Position numbers and translations under genes: made by a program
Shown: piece after piece, positions 43,501 through 51,696 of the stretch
Numbering within the stretch: the first letter of the stretch is position 1
Layout of the letters: each line of letters begins with the position of its first letter
Assembly (NCBI RefSeq): GCF_002160765.1
Contig: NZ_NFLF01000014.1
Span: 45,072-109,071 of the forward strand
Origin: Lachnoclostridium sp. An138
GTDB taxonomy: Bacteria > Bacillota > Clostridia > Lachnospirales > Lachnospiraceae
Length of the DNA: 64,000 nt
Direction: 5' to 3'
The notes under the pieces: generated by a model
What the model saw: the letters and a program-made list of their open reading frames with translations, nothing else
The model's database searches: none
Told to the model about the DNA's origin: nothing

Positions 43501-45093
43501 ATGCCAAAAGCAGAAAAATTTGCGGAGGCTCCTGTACGGCTTTACAGGGGGCTTCTGCGTCTGTTTGAAAAATATTACTGGGTATTTTTTGCGGCGGCCT
43601 GTCTGACGCTGGCCTTTTTCTGTTTCCGCTGTCTGGATGTACAGTATGTGGATTCCTGGGATGAGGCGCGCCACGGGGTCAATGCCTATGAAATGATTCA
43701 GAATGGCGACTATATCCGCCATACCTATAATTATCAGACGGATGACTGGAACCTGAAACCTTCCATCAGTTACTGGGGAATTATTCTGGGCTTCCGCCTG
43801 TTTGGTTACAGCGTGCTGGGGCTCCGCTTTGCCTCCGCACTGGCCTATCTGCTCACAGGAATTGCCTGCGCCTTATTCGCGAAGCGGTACAGCAGAGAGG
43901 CCTCGATCCTGGTCCTGGGCTTTTTCTGTGCCAACGAGCGCCCGCTTTCCGCCCATCTTGCCCGGGCAGGTGACGCGGACGCCCTTTATATGCTGTTTTT
44001 CACCCTGGCAGTCCTTGCGGTGCTGCGGGTCCGGGAAAACCATAAAAGGCTGTACCTCTGCGGCCTGCTGTTCTCCCTGGCTTTTCTGACGAAAAGCTGG
44101 CATGCGGGAATGATAGCGGCTGTCTGCGGCCTGTATCTGCTGGGAACGGGAGAACTGTTCCGGCTCAAGGCAAAGGAGTGGGGGCTTTTTCTGCTTTCTG
44201 TCTTTGCGCCCCTTCTGCTGTGGTTCGGCTGGCGTTATACGAAAGACGGCTTTTCCTTTTTGAGGCAGATGGTGGAAGTGGATCTTCTGGCCCGGACCGG
44301 AAGTTCCAATTTCGAAGGTCATGAGTTTCCGTTTTCCTTTTACTATGATACCGTGTTCGGAGCGGAAGGCTTTATCTACAGATGGCTCCTTCTGATCTGC
44401 ATCGCGGGTCTTGCGGCGGGAGCTTTCTGGTTCTGGAGAAAACGCGGCTGGAAGGACGCCTGGGAAAACGGAAGCCTCAAGGACGCGTTTGGATATCTGT
44501 TCTGGTTCCTGATTCCGTTCCTTGGTTTTTCCCTGATTGGAACCAAGCTCATCTGGTACTGTTATCCCTGCACGATTCCGCTGGCCATGGGCGCGGCTGT
44601 TCTGCTGGGAAAAGCGCTGAGAGCGCCTCTGGCGGCAGGCGGACAGAGCCGGGAGAGAGGTTCCAAAACCGCCGCAGGAAAAGCGGCTGCCGGACTGGGC
44701 GTCTGGATTCTGGCGGCGGCCTGCCTTGTCATGACCGGTTATTATATGTGGAACTGTTATCTCCATGTGATTCGGGAAGCCCACGGAGATCCGTTCCAGC
44801 TGTTTATTCAGGAAAGCGCGGACCGGGATTCGGATTACGCAGGGGAAAAGGCTTATGTCTTTGTGCCCGGGGAAGATCCGGCGGATATCGGACAGTGGGA
44901 TCAGAACATGCTGTTTCTGGCGGAAATCAGCGGGGACTTCCACTGTGAGGATGGAGGCGTGGAAGCCTTTCTGAATGAAAAAGAGCCGGCAGTCCTGTAT
45001 ATCGACGCGGCTCATTATGAAGAATATGAGCAGGAGCTGGCGGGCGCCAGCCTGCTCTATGAAAATGGAAGCTATCTGCTGCTGGAAAACTGA
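43501..45093 (+). CDS. GT39/ArnT-like polytopic glycosyltransferase
   Basis: A 530-residue membrane enzyme. After the first helix the extracytoplasmic loop holds YVDSWDEARHG, the D-E pair that forms the GT-C active site in ArnT/PMT proteins; HLARAGDADALYML and LFWFLIPFLGFSLIGTK follow. About eleven helices and a soluble C-terminal domain. The ATG at 43501 is chosen because GGGAGG lies nine bases upstream; an in-frame ATG at 43411, inside the previous gene, has none. It probably uses one of the polyprenyl-phosphate sugars made by the two upstream GT2 enzymes. Confidence 0.85.
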   Translation: MPKAEKFAEAPVRLYRGLLRLFEKYYWVFFAAACLTLAFFCFRCLDVQYVDSWDEARHGVNAYEMIQNGDYIRHTYNYQTDDWNLKPSISYWGIILGFRLFGYSVLGLRFASALAYLLTGIACALFAKRYSREASILVLGFFCANERPLSAHLARAGDADALYMLFFTLAVLAVLRVRENHKRLYLCGLLFSLAFLTKSWHAGMIAAVCGLYLLGTGELFRLKAKEWGLFLLSVFAPLLLWFGWRYTKDGFSFLRQMVEVDLLARTGSSNFEGHEFPFSFYYDTVFGAEGFIYRWLLLICIAGLAAGAFWFWRKRGWKDAWENGSLKDAFGYLFWFLIPFLGFSLIGTKLIWYCYPCTIPLAMGAAVLLGKALRAPLAAGGQSRERGSKTAAGKAAAGLGVWILAAACLVMTGYYMWNCYLHVIREAHGDPFQLFIQESADRDSDYAGEKAYVFVPGEDPADIGQWDQNMLFLAEISGDFHCEDGGVEAFLNEKEPAVLYIDAAHYEEYEQELAGASLLYENGSYLLLEN

Positions 45094-45138
45094 AGCAGGG
45101 GTATATCCTCACATACTGCATCCGGAGCTGCGCGAAAG

Positions 45139-47403
45139 CTAAATCTGTGTTCGTGATACGCTTCGCGGTCCCCGGAACATCTGCCGCGTGCCAACGGTGA
45201 GGGCGGCTGCGAGCAGAAGCATGCCTGCACAGAGAACTGCATACTGTTTGAGACTGAAATAGGTGGTGACCTCGTATTCGTAGACCGCGAATGCCAGGTC
45301 GCCTTTTTCTTCTTCCTGTCCGGCTGAGGTCAGGGAGCCGTCCGTGTACAGATCCCAGTTTCCTGTGTTGTAGGAGAGAAATTCCAGGCTGTTCTCTCCC
45401 TCAATGTATCCGGGAGTAATCTCCAGAGTGTAGGTCGTGGAACCGTCCGGAACGATCTCGTCCAGTACGAACTCATAGCTGTTTTCAAGCTGATCCACCA
45501 GGCCGGAGAGGAAACGGTCGTTGTCATAGATGACATTGCCGTTCTCATCGGTAATGCGGACGGTAAAGGCGGACTGATTGTAGGGCCCCACAGGATTAAT
45601 GACCTGGATGGAAACCCGGTTAAAGGGCTTGTCTGTGGTAAATGTTTGTACGTAAGTCTGATCGTAGGAAGTCACATAGCCGTCATACCCGCCTGCGTAC
45701 TGATACTGGTTGACAGAGTAGTCCCAGGCTTCGATGGGCGTATCTACCAGTTCCTTTTTCCCCAGAGACAGAAGCGCGGCCAGAAGGACAAAGCCTGCGG
45801 CACAGCCGATCCAGCTCTTCTTCAGCACCAGGATCATTGCCGGGCTTTCGCACAGGGAAGAAATTCCGTCCGCCAGCAGTATCAGGCAGAGAAAAGTGAA
45901 GCTGATACTGTAGAGAGGGTTCGTCTCCCAGATAAGATGAAAGGCCATGCAGCCCAGCACTGTAAGCTGAATCAGGAACAGGGGAGGGTATTCTTTATGC
46001 CGCTTCAGGCGGACAAATGCCAGAAGGGCGCAAAGCCCCATGGCAAGCATATTCAGGGCGCGGAACGCCTGGGAATACAGAGTCAGGAAACCGCTCTTGT
46101 CCCCGATAAGATAATCGTAGACCTTGCTGTAGCGGGCATAGCTGTTTTCTGCCAGATAGCTGTCCGTACCGTCCACCCAGGTATTCAGAAGCTTCCGGCC
46201 GGCCAGAGAGACAAGGCCCAGAGGACCTGCTTCTGCGATCCGCTCCTTCAGGACTTTCAGATCCGCGGCTGTTTTCTCTTCCTTTGTCTCAAAGCTGGAG
46301 GTATAGAGCTCGTCATTCTGATCAAAGGAGCCGTCCCAGCGGGCTCCCATCATGACCCAGTGAACTGTGGGGAAGCCGGTATTTTTATAATCAAAATCCA
46401 CATACCGGTTTACGGCTGCGGAGAAAAGGCCGAGGGTCAGAGCGGCCGTCACCAGAAAGGCGGCGCCGGGCAGAAGCCAGGTTTTTGCTTTCAGGACCAG
46501 GGCGGAGAAAAGAGAGCATCCATTCTGCTTCTTTTGTCCCCAGAAGCGGAGCAGGGCGTCCAGAGCCACAGCGATCAGAGCGATAGCTGCTGTGGCACGC
46601 AGCTTAAAGCCCAGAATCGAGACGACGCCAAGCAGGGCGCAGAGAAAGATCCGCCGTCTGCCGGCCGGCTTTTCACTGCCGGCAGATTCTTTGCTGTCTG
46701 CGCTGCTTTTGCCTGTCCGGCATTTCCCCAGACGGAGATAGAGATACAGAATCCCCATCAGGCAGGGCATGGAGCAGGTGGCCGTATAGAAATACCCGGC
46801 CCACACATAGGAAAGGGGGCAGAGTACGCAGATTACCAGATAAAAGACAGCGAAAAGCCGCCCTTTCAGTTCCTTTGCGATCAGGTATCCCAGCCAGATG
46901 GAAAGCGTAATGCAGCCCACATTCACCAACTGGACCGCGGGCAGAAACCAGGCTTCCGCCACTCCAAGCTTTGAGAGGAGAAGCAGGAACCAGTAAGTCA
47001 GAATCGTCAGCGGATAATTGTTTGTATAGCGGGCAAAATAGCCTGTCTCATAGGTGCCGGATATTGTATGGGTGCGGAGCATCTCCACAGCCATGTCAAA
47101 GACCTTCAGCGGGTCGTAGCGAAGCTGAGGCTGAATCAGTCCCAGAAAGAGAAGCTGTCCCGCCGCCAGCAGAAAGATGCACAGAAGAGCCGTTCTCTTC
47201 AGATGCTTTTCTGAAAGCCGGGCCAGCAGACGCCGGATCAGAAGAAGGGCCGCGCATAGAAACAGGGCGAAGACCAGAACAAACAGAAGTTTTGCGGGAA
47301 CCGCGTCAAGCTCTCGGAGCCAGGACGCGTCCCAGCGCCAGAAAGCGAAAATACCGATATAGAGGCTGAACAGGGCCAGCAGAAGAAGCGAAAGTGTGTA
47401 CAT
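45139..47403 (-). CDS. Large GT-C-like polytopic membrane protein
   Basis: A 754-residue integral membrane protein with about twelve hydrophobic segments and an extracytoplasmic beta-rich domain (about 585-715), then one more helix. The loop DPLKVFDMAVEML followed by YFARYTNNYPLTIL fits the PMT/GT39-type active-site region. A basic, Ser/Lys-rich insert (TGKSSADSKESAGSEKPAGRR) lies near residue 235. GGAGG is six bases before the ATG. It is convergent to the ArnT-like gene and monocistronic. Function as a surface-polymer glycosyltransferase is inference; substrate unknown. Confidence 0.7.
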   Translation of the reverse strand: MYTLSLLLLALFSLYIGIFAFWRWDASWLRELDAVPAKLLFVLVFALFLCAALLLIRRLLARLSEKHLKRTALLCIFLLAAGQLLFLGLIQPQLRYDPLKVFDMAVEMLRTHTISGTYETGYFARYTNNYPLTILTYWFLLLLSKLGVAEAWFLPAVQLVNVGCITLSIWLGYLIAKELKGRLFAVFYLVICVLCPLSYVWAGYFYTATCSMPCLMGILYLYLRLGKCRTGKSSADSKESAGSEKPAGRRRIFLCALLGVVSILGFKLRATAAIALIAVALDALLRFWGQKKQNGCSLFSALVLKAKTWLLPGAAFLVTAALTLGLFSAAVNRYVDFDYKNTGFPTVHWVMMGARWDGSFDQNDELYTSSFETKEEKTAADLKVLKERIAEAGPLGLVSLAGRKLLNTWVDGTDSYLAENSYARYSKVYDYLIGDKSGFLTLYSQAFRALNMLAMGLCALLAFVRLKRHKEYPPLFLIQLTVLGCMAFHLIWETNPLYSISFTFLCLILLADGISSLCESPAMILVLKKSWIGCAAGFVLLAALLSLGKKELVDTPIEAWDYSVNQYQYAGGYDGYVTSYDQTYVQTFTTDKPFNRVSIQVINPVGPYNQSAFTVRITDENGNVIYDNDRFLSGLVDQLENSYEFVLDEIVPDGSTTYTLEITPGYIEGENSLEFLSYNTGNWDLYTDGSLTSAGQEEEKGDLAFAVYEYEVTTYFSLKQYAVLCAGMLLLAAALTVGTRQMFRGPRSVSRTQI

Positions 47404-47499
47404 GAAAACCTCCGAAAAATGATAGCATATTTCTTATAGAATAGCGCAAAACCGGAAGACGGTCAACCGAAGAGAAGAAGAGAAAACGGTCTTTTCTGC

Positions 47500-47528
47500 T
47501 TTCCATTGTGGCAGGGATCTGGTACAAT
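47500..47528 (+). promoter_or_regulatory. Possible promoter of the DUF3916-like gene
   Basis: A TACAAT -10 box (47523-47528) with a TG extension (TGG before it) and a weak TTTCCA (47500-47505) 17 bases upstream. The position is compatible with the TTG start at 47577. Confidence 0.4.
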
Positions 47529-47576
47529 ACGGATAAATGCAGATTTTTGAAAATGAAAATATCCCGGAGATGGAAT

Positions 47577-48092
47577 TTGAATATTTTTCATATAAAAAAA
47601 CAAAGAGGTCAGTGGCGTAAATTAGATAATTTATTGAAAAACATAGAGCAGATTGCGCCGTTTCAGAATACACTTTCTCCCTATGAACATTTTCATGTAC
47701 CTAGTGATGAGTTTATTCAGCATCCACAAACGGGAGCAAATGTAAAAACAGTTTTCTGCAGAAGATGGATTGAAAAAACAGAGCAAATTATAAGAACTAA
47801 ACCATCACAGCTACCCTTTTGCAAGATAGTAGCATTGCTCTCTGTTCCGCAGTTTTGGAGTTCCCAAATTATCATTTTTTACAGCAGGAGCTATTATGAT
47901 TCTTTTTGGATAAGAAATGGCCTGGAACAGTTCTGGAAGCCGATTGATAATGAAAAAGTTTCTTTTATGAAAAATAGAAACATCATAACTTTTCTGAATG
48001 AGCAGGGATTCCGTGAATGGATTTTGGGGGATGATGGCTCTGTCAGCATGTCCACTCTTTGGTTTTACGGAGATGTGCCATCCCGGTTTTAA
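47577..48092 (+). CDS. DUF3916-like protein of unknown function
   Basis: A 171-residue soluble protein. RGQWRKLDNLLKNIEQIAPF, HVPSDEFIQH, CKIVALLSVPQFWSSQIIIFY and FNEQGFRE-like segments match my memory of DUF3916 (PF13079), small uncharacterised Firmicutes proteins, but this cannot be tested here. A TTG start at 47577 is preferred: GGAG (47566-47569) is seven bases upstream, whereas the ATG at 47553 and GTG at 47508 have none. The gene is clearly richer in A+T and in ATA/AGA codons than its neighbours, which suggests later acquisition. It is followed by dus after 32 bases. Confidence 0.6.
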   Translation: MNIFHIKKQRGQWRKLDNLLKNIEQIAPFQNTLSPYEHFHVPSDEFIQHPQTGANVKTVFCRRWIEKTEQIIRTKPSQLPFCKIVALLSVPQFWSSQIIIFYSRSYYDSFWIRNGLEQFWKPIDNEKVSFMKNRNIITFLNEQGFREWILGDDGSVSMSTLWFYGDVPSRF

Positions 48093-48124
48093 GGAGAAAA
48101 AGAACAAAAAGGAGAACATCAGAC

Positions 48125-49093
48125 ATGAAGCCCGTACATGCACAGATTTACCTGGCGCCCATGGAGGGAATCACCACTTACATTTACCGCAATGCCCAGG
48201 CGGCCGTATACGGCCGCCTGGATAAGTACTTTACCCCGTTTCTGGAGCCGCACGAGAAGCGGAGCTTTAAGAAACGGGAACTGCAGGAGATTCTGCAGGA
48301 GAACAACAAAGGCCTCTTTGTGGTGCCTCAGATTCTGACGAACCGGGCGGAAGGCTTTCTGGAGCTTTCGGCTTCTCTTTACGATATGGGATACCGGGAA
48401 GTGAACCTGAATCTGGGCTGCCCGTCCCGGACTGTGGTGAGCAAGGGGAAGGGTTCCGGCTTTCTGGCCTTCCCGGAGGAACTGGACCGCTTTCTGGATA
48501 CAGTTTTTCAGGGACTTGCAGGGAATATGCCGGGAATGCGGCTGTCGGTGAAGACGCGGCTTGGCATGGAAAGTCCGGAAGAATTTCCGGAGCTTCTGAA
48601 GATATTCGGGAAATATCCCCTGGAAGAGCTGATTGTGCATCCCCGGGTGCAGAAGGATTACTATAACCACAGACCGGACCGGGAAATGTTCCGGTATGCG
48701 CGGAAAGAGAGCCCGGCGCCGCTCTGCTATAATGGAGATCTGTTTACCGGGGAGGATGTGGAAGCCTTTCTGACAGAATTTCCGGAGACGGACAGGATGA
48801 TGCTTGGGCGGGGACTGATCCGGAATCCGGGTCTGGCAGCGGGAGAGCTGACAGAAGAGGAGAGAAAGGAGCGCTTCCGGCGCTTTCACGGGCTGGTACT
48901 GAACGGGTACCGGGAATGGGATATGGGCGACCGGAATGTGCTTTTTAAGATGAAGGAGCTGTGGTTCTACCAGATCCGGCAGTTTGCGGATGCGGAGAAA
49001 CTTGGAAAGAAGATCAAAAAAGCACAGACACTGGCGGAATATGAGGAGACTGCGGAACAGCTCATTTATGAGAAACATATGGTTCCGGCTTAA
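48125..49093 (+). CDS. tRNA-dihydrouridine synthase family protein
   Basis: A 322-residue FMN-dependent reductase that converts uridine to dihydrouridine in tRNA. APMEGITTYIYRNA at the N terminus, NLNLGCPSRTVVSKGKGSGFL (with the catalytic Cys), SVKTRLGM, IVHPRVQKDYY and MLGRGLIRNPGL are Dus signatures. AAGGAG lies upstream of the ATG at 48125. It belongs to a shorter group of Dus proteins common in Clostridia rather than to the Dus B paralogue near lysS. A palindrome GTCCCGCGGGAC (49098-49109) right after the stop may help end transcription. Confidence 0.93.
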   Translation: MKPVHAQIYLAPMEGITTYIYRNAQAAVYGRLDKYFTPFLEPHEKRSFKKRELQEILQENNKGLFVVPQILTNRAEGFLELSASLYDMGYREVNLNLGCPSRTVVSKGKGSGFLAFPEELDRFLDTVFQGLAGNMPGMRLSVKTRLGMESPEEFPELLKIFGKYPLEELIVHPRVQKDYYNHRPDREMFRYARKESPAPLCYNGDLFTGEDVEAFLTEFPETDRMMLGRGLIRNPGLAAGELTEEERKERFRRFHGLVLNGYREWDMGDRNVLFKMKELWFYQIRQFADAEKLGKKIKKAQTLAEYEETAEQLIYEKHMVPA

Positions 49094-49165
49094 AGAAGTC
49101 CCGCGGGACAGTCTTATTTTACGTCCTGGACGGAAAATATGTCCGTTTTCCCGGGAAAATAGAAC

Positions 49166-49193
49166 TTGAGTATTTTTTGCTTTTTGGTATAAT
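49166..49193 (+). promoter_or_regulatory. Promoter of glmM
   Basis: TTGAGT (49166-49171) and TATAAT (49188-49193) are 16 bases apart, with an extended TGG before the -10 box. It lies about 120 bases before the ATG. Confidence 0.7.
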
Positions 49194-49316
49194 AAGTCTG
49201 TAAATAGAAAGACCTTTCCGGAAAAAGAATATAAGGAATTGGGAAAGGTTTTTACTGCTGTCTGTTCTTGGGCGGCAGGATACTGGAAACAGGAAAAGAA
49301 AAGCAAGGAGTAAGAG

Positions 49317-50654
49317 ATGGGAAAATATTTCGGAACGGATGGTTTCCGCGGTGAGGCGAATGTAAAGCTGACTGTGGAACATGCTTTCAAGGTGGGAAGA
49401 TATCTGGGCTGGTATTACGGAAGAGATCACAAGGCCAAGATTGTAATCGGAAAAGACACAAGAAGAAGCAGCTATATGTTTGAGTATGCGCTTGCTGCCG
49501 GCATTACAGCTTCCGGAGCGGATGCCTACCTGCTTCACGTCACGACCACTCCCAGTGTTTCCTATGTGGTGCGTACCGAAGGGTTTGACTGCGGAATCAT
49601 GATTTCAGCCAGCCACAATCCGTTTCATGATAATGGAATCAAGGTGATCAATGGACTGGGCCATAAGCTGGAAGCAGAAGTGGAAGAGAAGATTGAGGCC
49701 TATATTGACGGACTTACGGAGGAAAGACCGCTGGCGACGGGAGAGGATATCGGGCGTACCGTAGACTTTGCGGCAGGCCGGAACCGTTATATCGGTTATC
49801 TGATTTCCCTGCCTACGCGTTCCTTTAAGAATATGCGGGTGGGTCTGGACTGTGCCAACGGCAGCGCCTCTGCTATCGCAAAAAGCGTCTTTGACGCCCT
49901 GGGCGCAAAGACCTATGTGATCAACAACGAGCCGGACGGAACGAATATCAATACAAACTGTGGTTCCACACATATTGAAGTCCTTCAGAAATTTGTAAAG
50001 GAAAACGGACTGGATGTGGGCTTTGCCTATGACGGAGACGCGGACCGCTGTATCGCTGTGGATGAACACGGCGAGGTCGTGGATGGAGACCGGATCATGT
50101 ATATCTGCGGAAAATACATGAAGGAGCAGGGCGTGCTCAAGGACGACACCATCGTTACCACCGTTATGTCCAACCTGGGCCTTTACAAGGCCTGCGATCA
50201 GGCGGGAATCCGTTACGAAAAGACGGCGGTAGGCGATAAATATGTGTACGAGAACATGACGAAGAACGGCTTCCAGCTGGGAGGAGAGCAGTCGGGCCAC
50301 ATTATTTTCAGCAAGCATGCCACCACGGGAGACGGTATCCTGACTTCTCTGAAAGTCATGGAAGTAATCCTGGAAAAGAAATCCACGCTGGGCACGCTGG
50401 CTTCTGAAGTGAAGATTTATCCCCAGCTGCTGCAGAATCTGCGGGTGCAGGATATGGATACCGTGCTGAATGCCCCTGCGGTAAAGAAAGCCATTGCGGA
50501 TATCGAAGAGCGTCTGGGGTCAGAAGGCCGGGTCCTCGTGAGAAAGAGCGGCACAGAGCCTCTGCTGCGCGTCATGGTAGAGGCGCAGACCGACGAGCTC
50601 TGCGAAGAGTGCGTACTGCATATTATCAATGCAATGAAAGGCGTATCAGCCTGA
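49317..50654 (+). CDS. glmM: Phosphoglucosamine mutase
   Basis: A 445-residue cytoplasmic phosphohexomutase that interconverts glucosamine-6-phosphate and glucosamine-1-phosphate for UDP-GlcNAc synthesis. The active Ser is Ser99 in ISASHNP (97-102), the metal loop is YDGDADRC, the sugar-binding loop GGEQSGHII and the phosphate-binding loop RKSGTEPLLRVM. FGTDGFRGEAN at the start is the GlmM hallmark. SD AAGGAG before the ATG. Unlike many Firmicutes it is not next to cdaA/ybbR; instead it precedes an unassigned nucleotidyltransferase. Confidence 0.95.
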   Translation: MGKYFGTDGFRGEANVKLTVEHAFKVGRYLGWYYGRDHKAKIVIGKDTRRSSYMFEYALAAGITASGADAYLLHVTTTPSVSYVVRTEGFDCGIMISASHNPFHDNGIKVINGLGHKLEAEVEEKIEAYIDGLTEERPLATGEDIGRTVDFAAGRNRYIGYLISLPTRSFKNMRVGLDCANGSASAIAKSVFDALGAKTYVINNEPDGTNINTNCGSTHIEVLQKFVKENGLDVGFAYDGDADRCIAVDEHGEVVDGDRIMYICGKYMKEQGVLKDDTIVTTVMSNLGLYKACDQAGIRYEKTAVGDKYVYENMTKNGFQLGGEQSGHIIFSKHATTGDGILTSLKVMEVILEKKSTLGTLASEVKIYPQLLQNLRVQDMDTVLNAPAVKKAIADIEERLGSEGRVLVRKSGTEPLLRVMVEAQTDELCEECVLHIINAMKGVSA

Positions 50655-50673
50655 AAATATAAGGAGAGAGATC

Positions 50674-51594
50674 ATGAAAAAGACGACACTGGTAGTGATG
50701 GCCGCAGGAATCGGAAGCAGATTCGGCGGAGGGATCAAACAGCTGGAGCCGGTAGGACCGAACGGCGAAATCATCATGGATTATTCCATTCATGATGCCA
50801 TGGAGGCCGGATTTAATAAGGTGGTATTCATCATCCGGAAGGATCTGGAAAAGGATTTCAGGGAAATCATCGGCAACCGGATCGAGAAGCTGATTGAGGT
50901 CGAGTACGCGTTCCAGGAGCTTGACAATCTTCCGGAGGGCTTCCGGAAGCCGGAAGGCCGGACGAAGCCCTGGGGTACAGGCCAGGCGGTCTTAAGCTGC
51001 AAGGGAATTGTAAAAGAGCCCTTCGCGGTGATCAACGCGGACGACTATTACGGTAAGGAAGCCTTTGTGAGAGTACATGATTATCTGGTGGAAGACCATG
51101 AAGACACTGGAAAATTTGACTTCTGCATGGCAGGCTTTATCCTGGGAAATACCTTAAGCGACAATGGAGCGGTGACCCGCGGCGTCTGCAAGGTAGAGAA
51201 CGGCTATCTGACCGATGTGGTGGAGACCGGCGGTATTGAAAAGCTTCCGGACGGCGGCGCAGGCGTGCCGGGGCCGGATGGAAAACTGGTTCCCATCGAC
51301 GCGAAGGGCTATGTGTCCATGAATATGTGGGGACTGACCCCGGATTTCCTGGATGAGGTGGAAAAGGGCTTTAAAGAATTTCTGCAGGGCCTGAAGCCGG
51401 GAGATATCAAGGCAGAGTACCTGCTTCCGTCTATCATCGGAGGACTTCTGAAAGAGGGGCGCGCCACAGTCAAGGTGCTGGAGACCCATGACAGATGGTT
51501 TGGCGTGACCTATAAAGAAGATAAGCAGTCCGTAGTAGATTCCTTTAAGAAACTGATCGCGGACGGCGTATATAAGGAGAAGCTGTTCTCCTGA
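50674..51594 (+). CDS. Sugar-phosphate nucleotidyltransferase family protein
   Basis: A 306-residue enzyme with the NTP-transferase fold (PF00483-like). The first loop is VMAAGIGSRFGGGIKQLEPVG, where the usual G-x-G-x-R-L reads G-I-G-S-R-F and Lys22 or so is the pyrophosphate contact. VINADDYYG carries the metal-binding Asp pair. A long insert (GGAGVPGPDGKLVPIDAKGYVSMN) distinguishes it from RmlA, GalU and GlmU; no left-handed helix domain is present. It is 19 bases after glmM and likely co-transcribed, so it may use a hexose- or hexosamine-1-phosphate. Substrate unknown. Confidence 0.85.
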   Translation: MKKTTLVVMAAGIGSRFGGGIKQLEPVGPNGEIIMDYSIHDAMEAGFNKVVFIIRKDLEKDFREIIGNRIEKLIEVEYAFQELDNLPEGFRKPEGRTKPWGTGQAVLSCKGIVKEPFAVINADDYYGKEAFVRVHDYLVEDHEDTGKFDFCMAGFILGNTLSDNGAVTRGVCKVENGYLTDVVETGGIEKLPDGGAGVPGPDGKLVPIDAKGYVSMNMWGLTPDFLDEVEKGFKEFLQGLKPGDIKAEYLLPSIIGGLLKEGRATVKVLETHDRWFGVTYKEDKQSVVDSFKKLIADGVYKEKLFS

Positions 51595-51634
51595 AAGCAG
51601 CAAAATTTGAATTGAATCAAAAACAGTAAAAGGG

Positions 51635-51681
51635 AAGGGCGTCCTGAGCCCGGACGGAAAGTCCGGGGGAGAGACGTCCTT
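51635..51681 (+). promoter_or_regulatory. Structured two-stem hairpin before the ABC exporter gene
   Basis: Outer arms AAGGGCGTC (51635-51643) and GACGTCCTT (51673-51681) pair with one G-U. The inner stem CCCGGAC (51649-51655) / GTCCGGG (51661-51667) closes a GGAAA loop. It lies between the nucleotidyltransferase stop and the exporter ATG; a short TTTC tail makes it a weak terminator at best, so a leader structure is possible. Confidence 0.45.
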
Positions 51682-51696
51682 TCAAACGGGTGAAAT

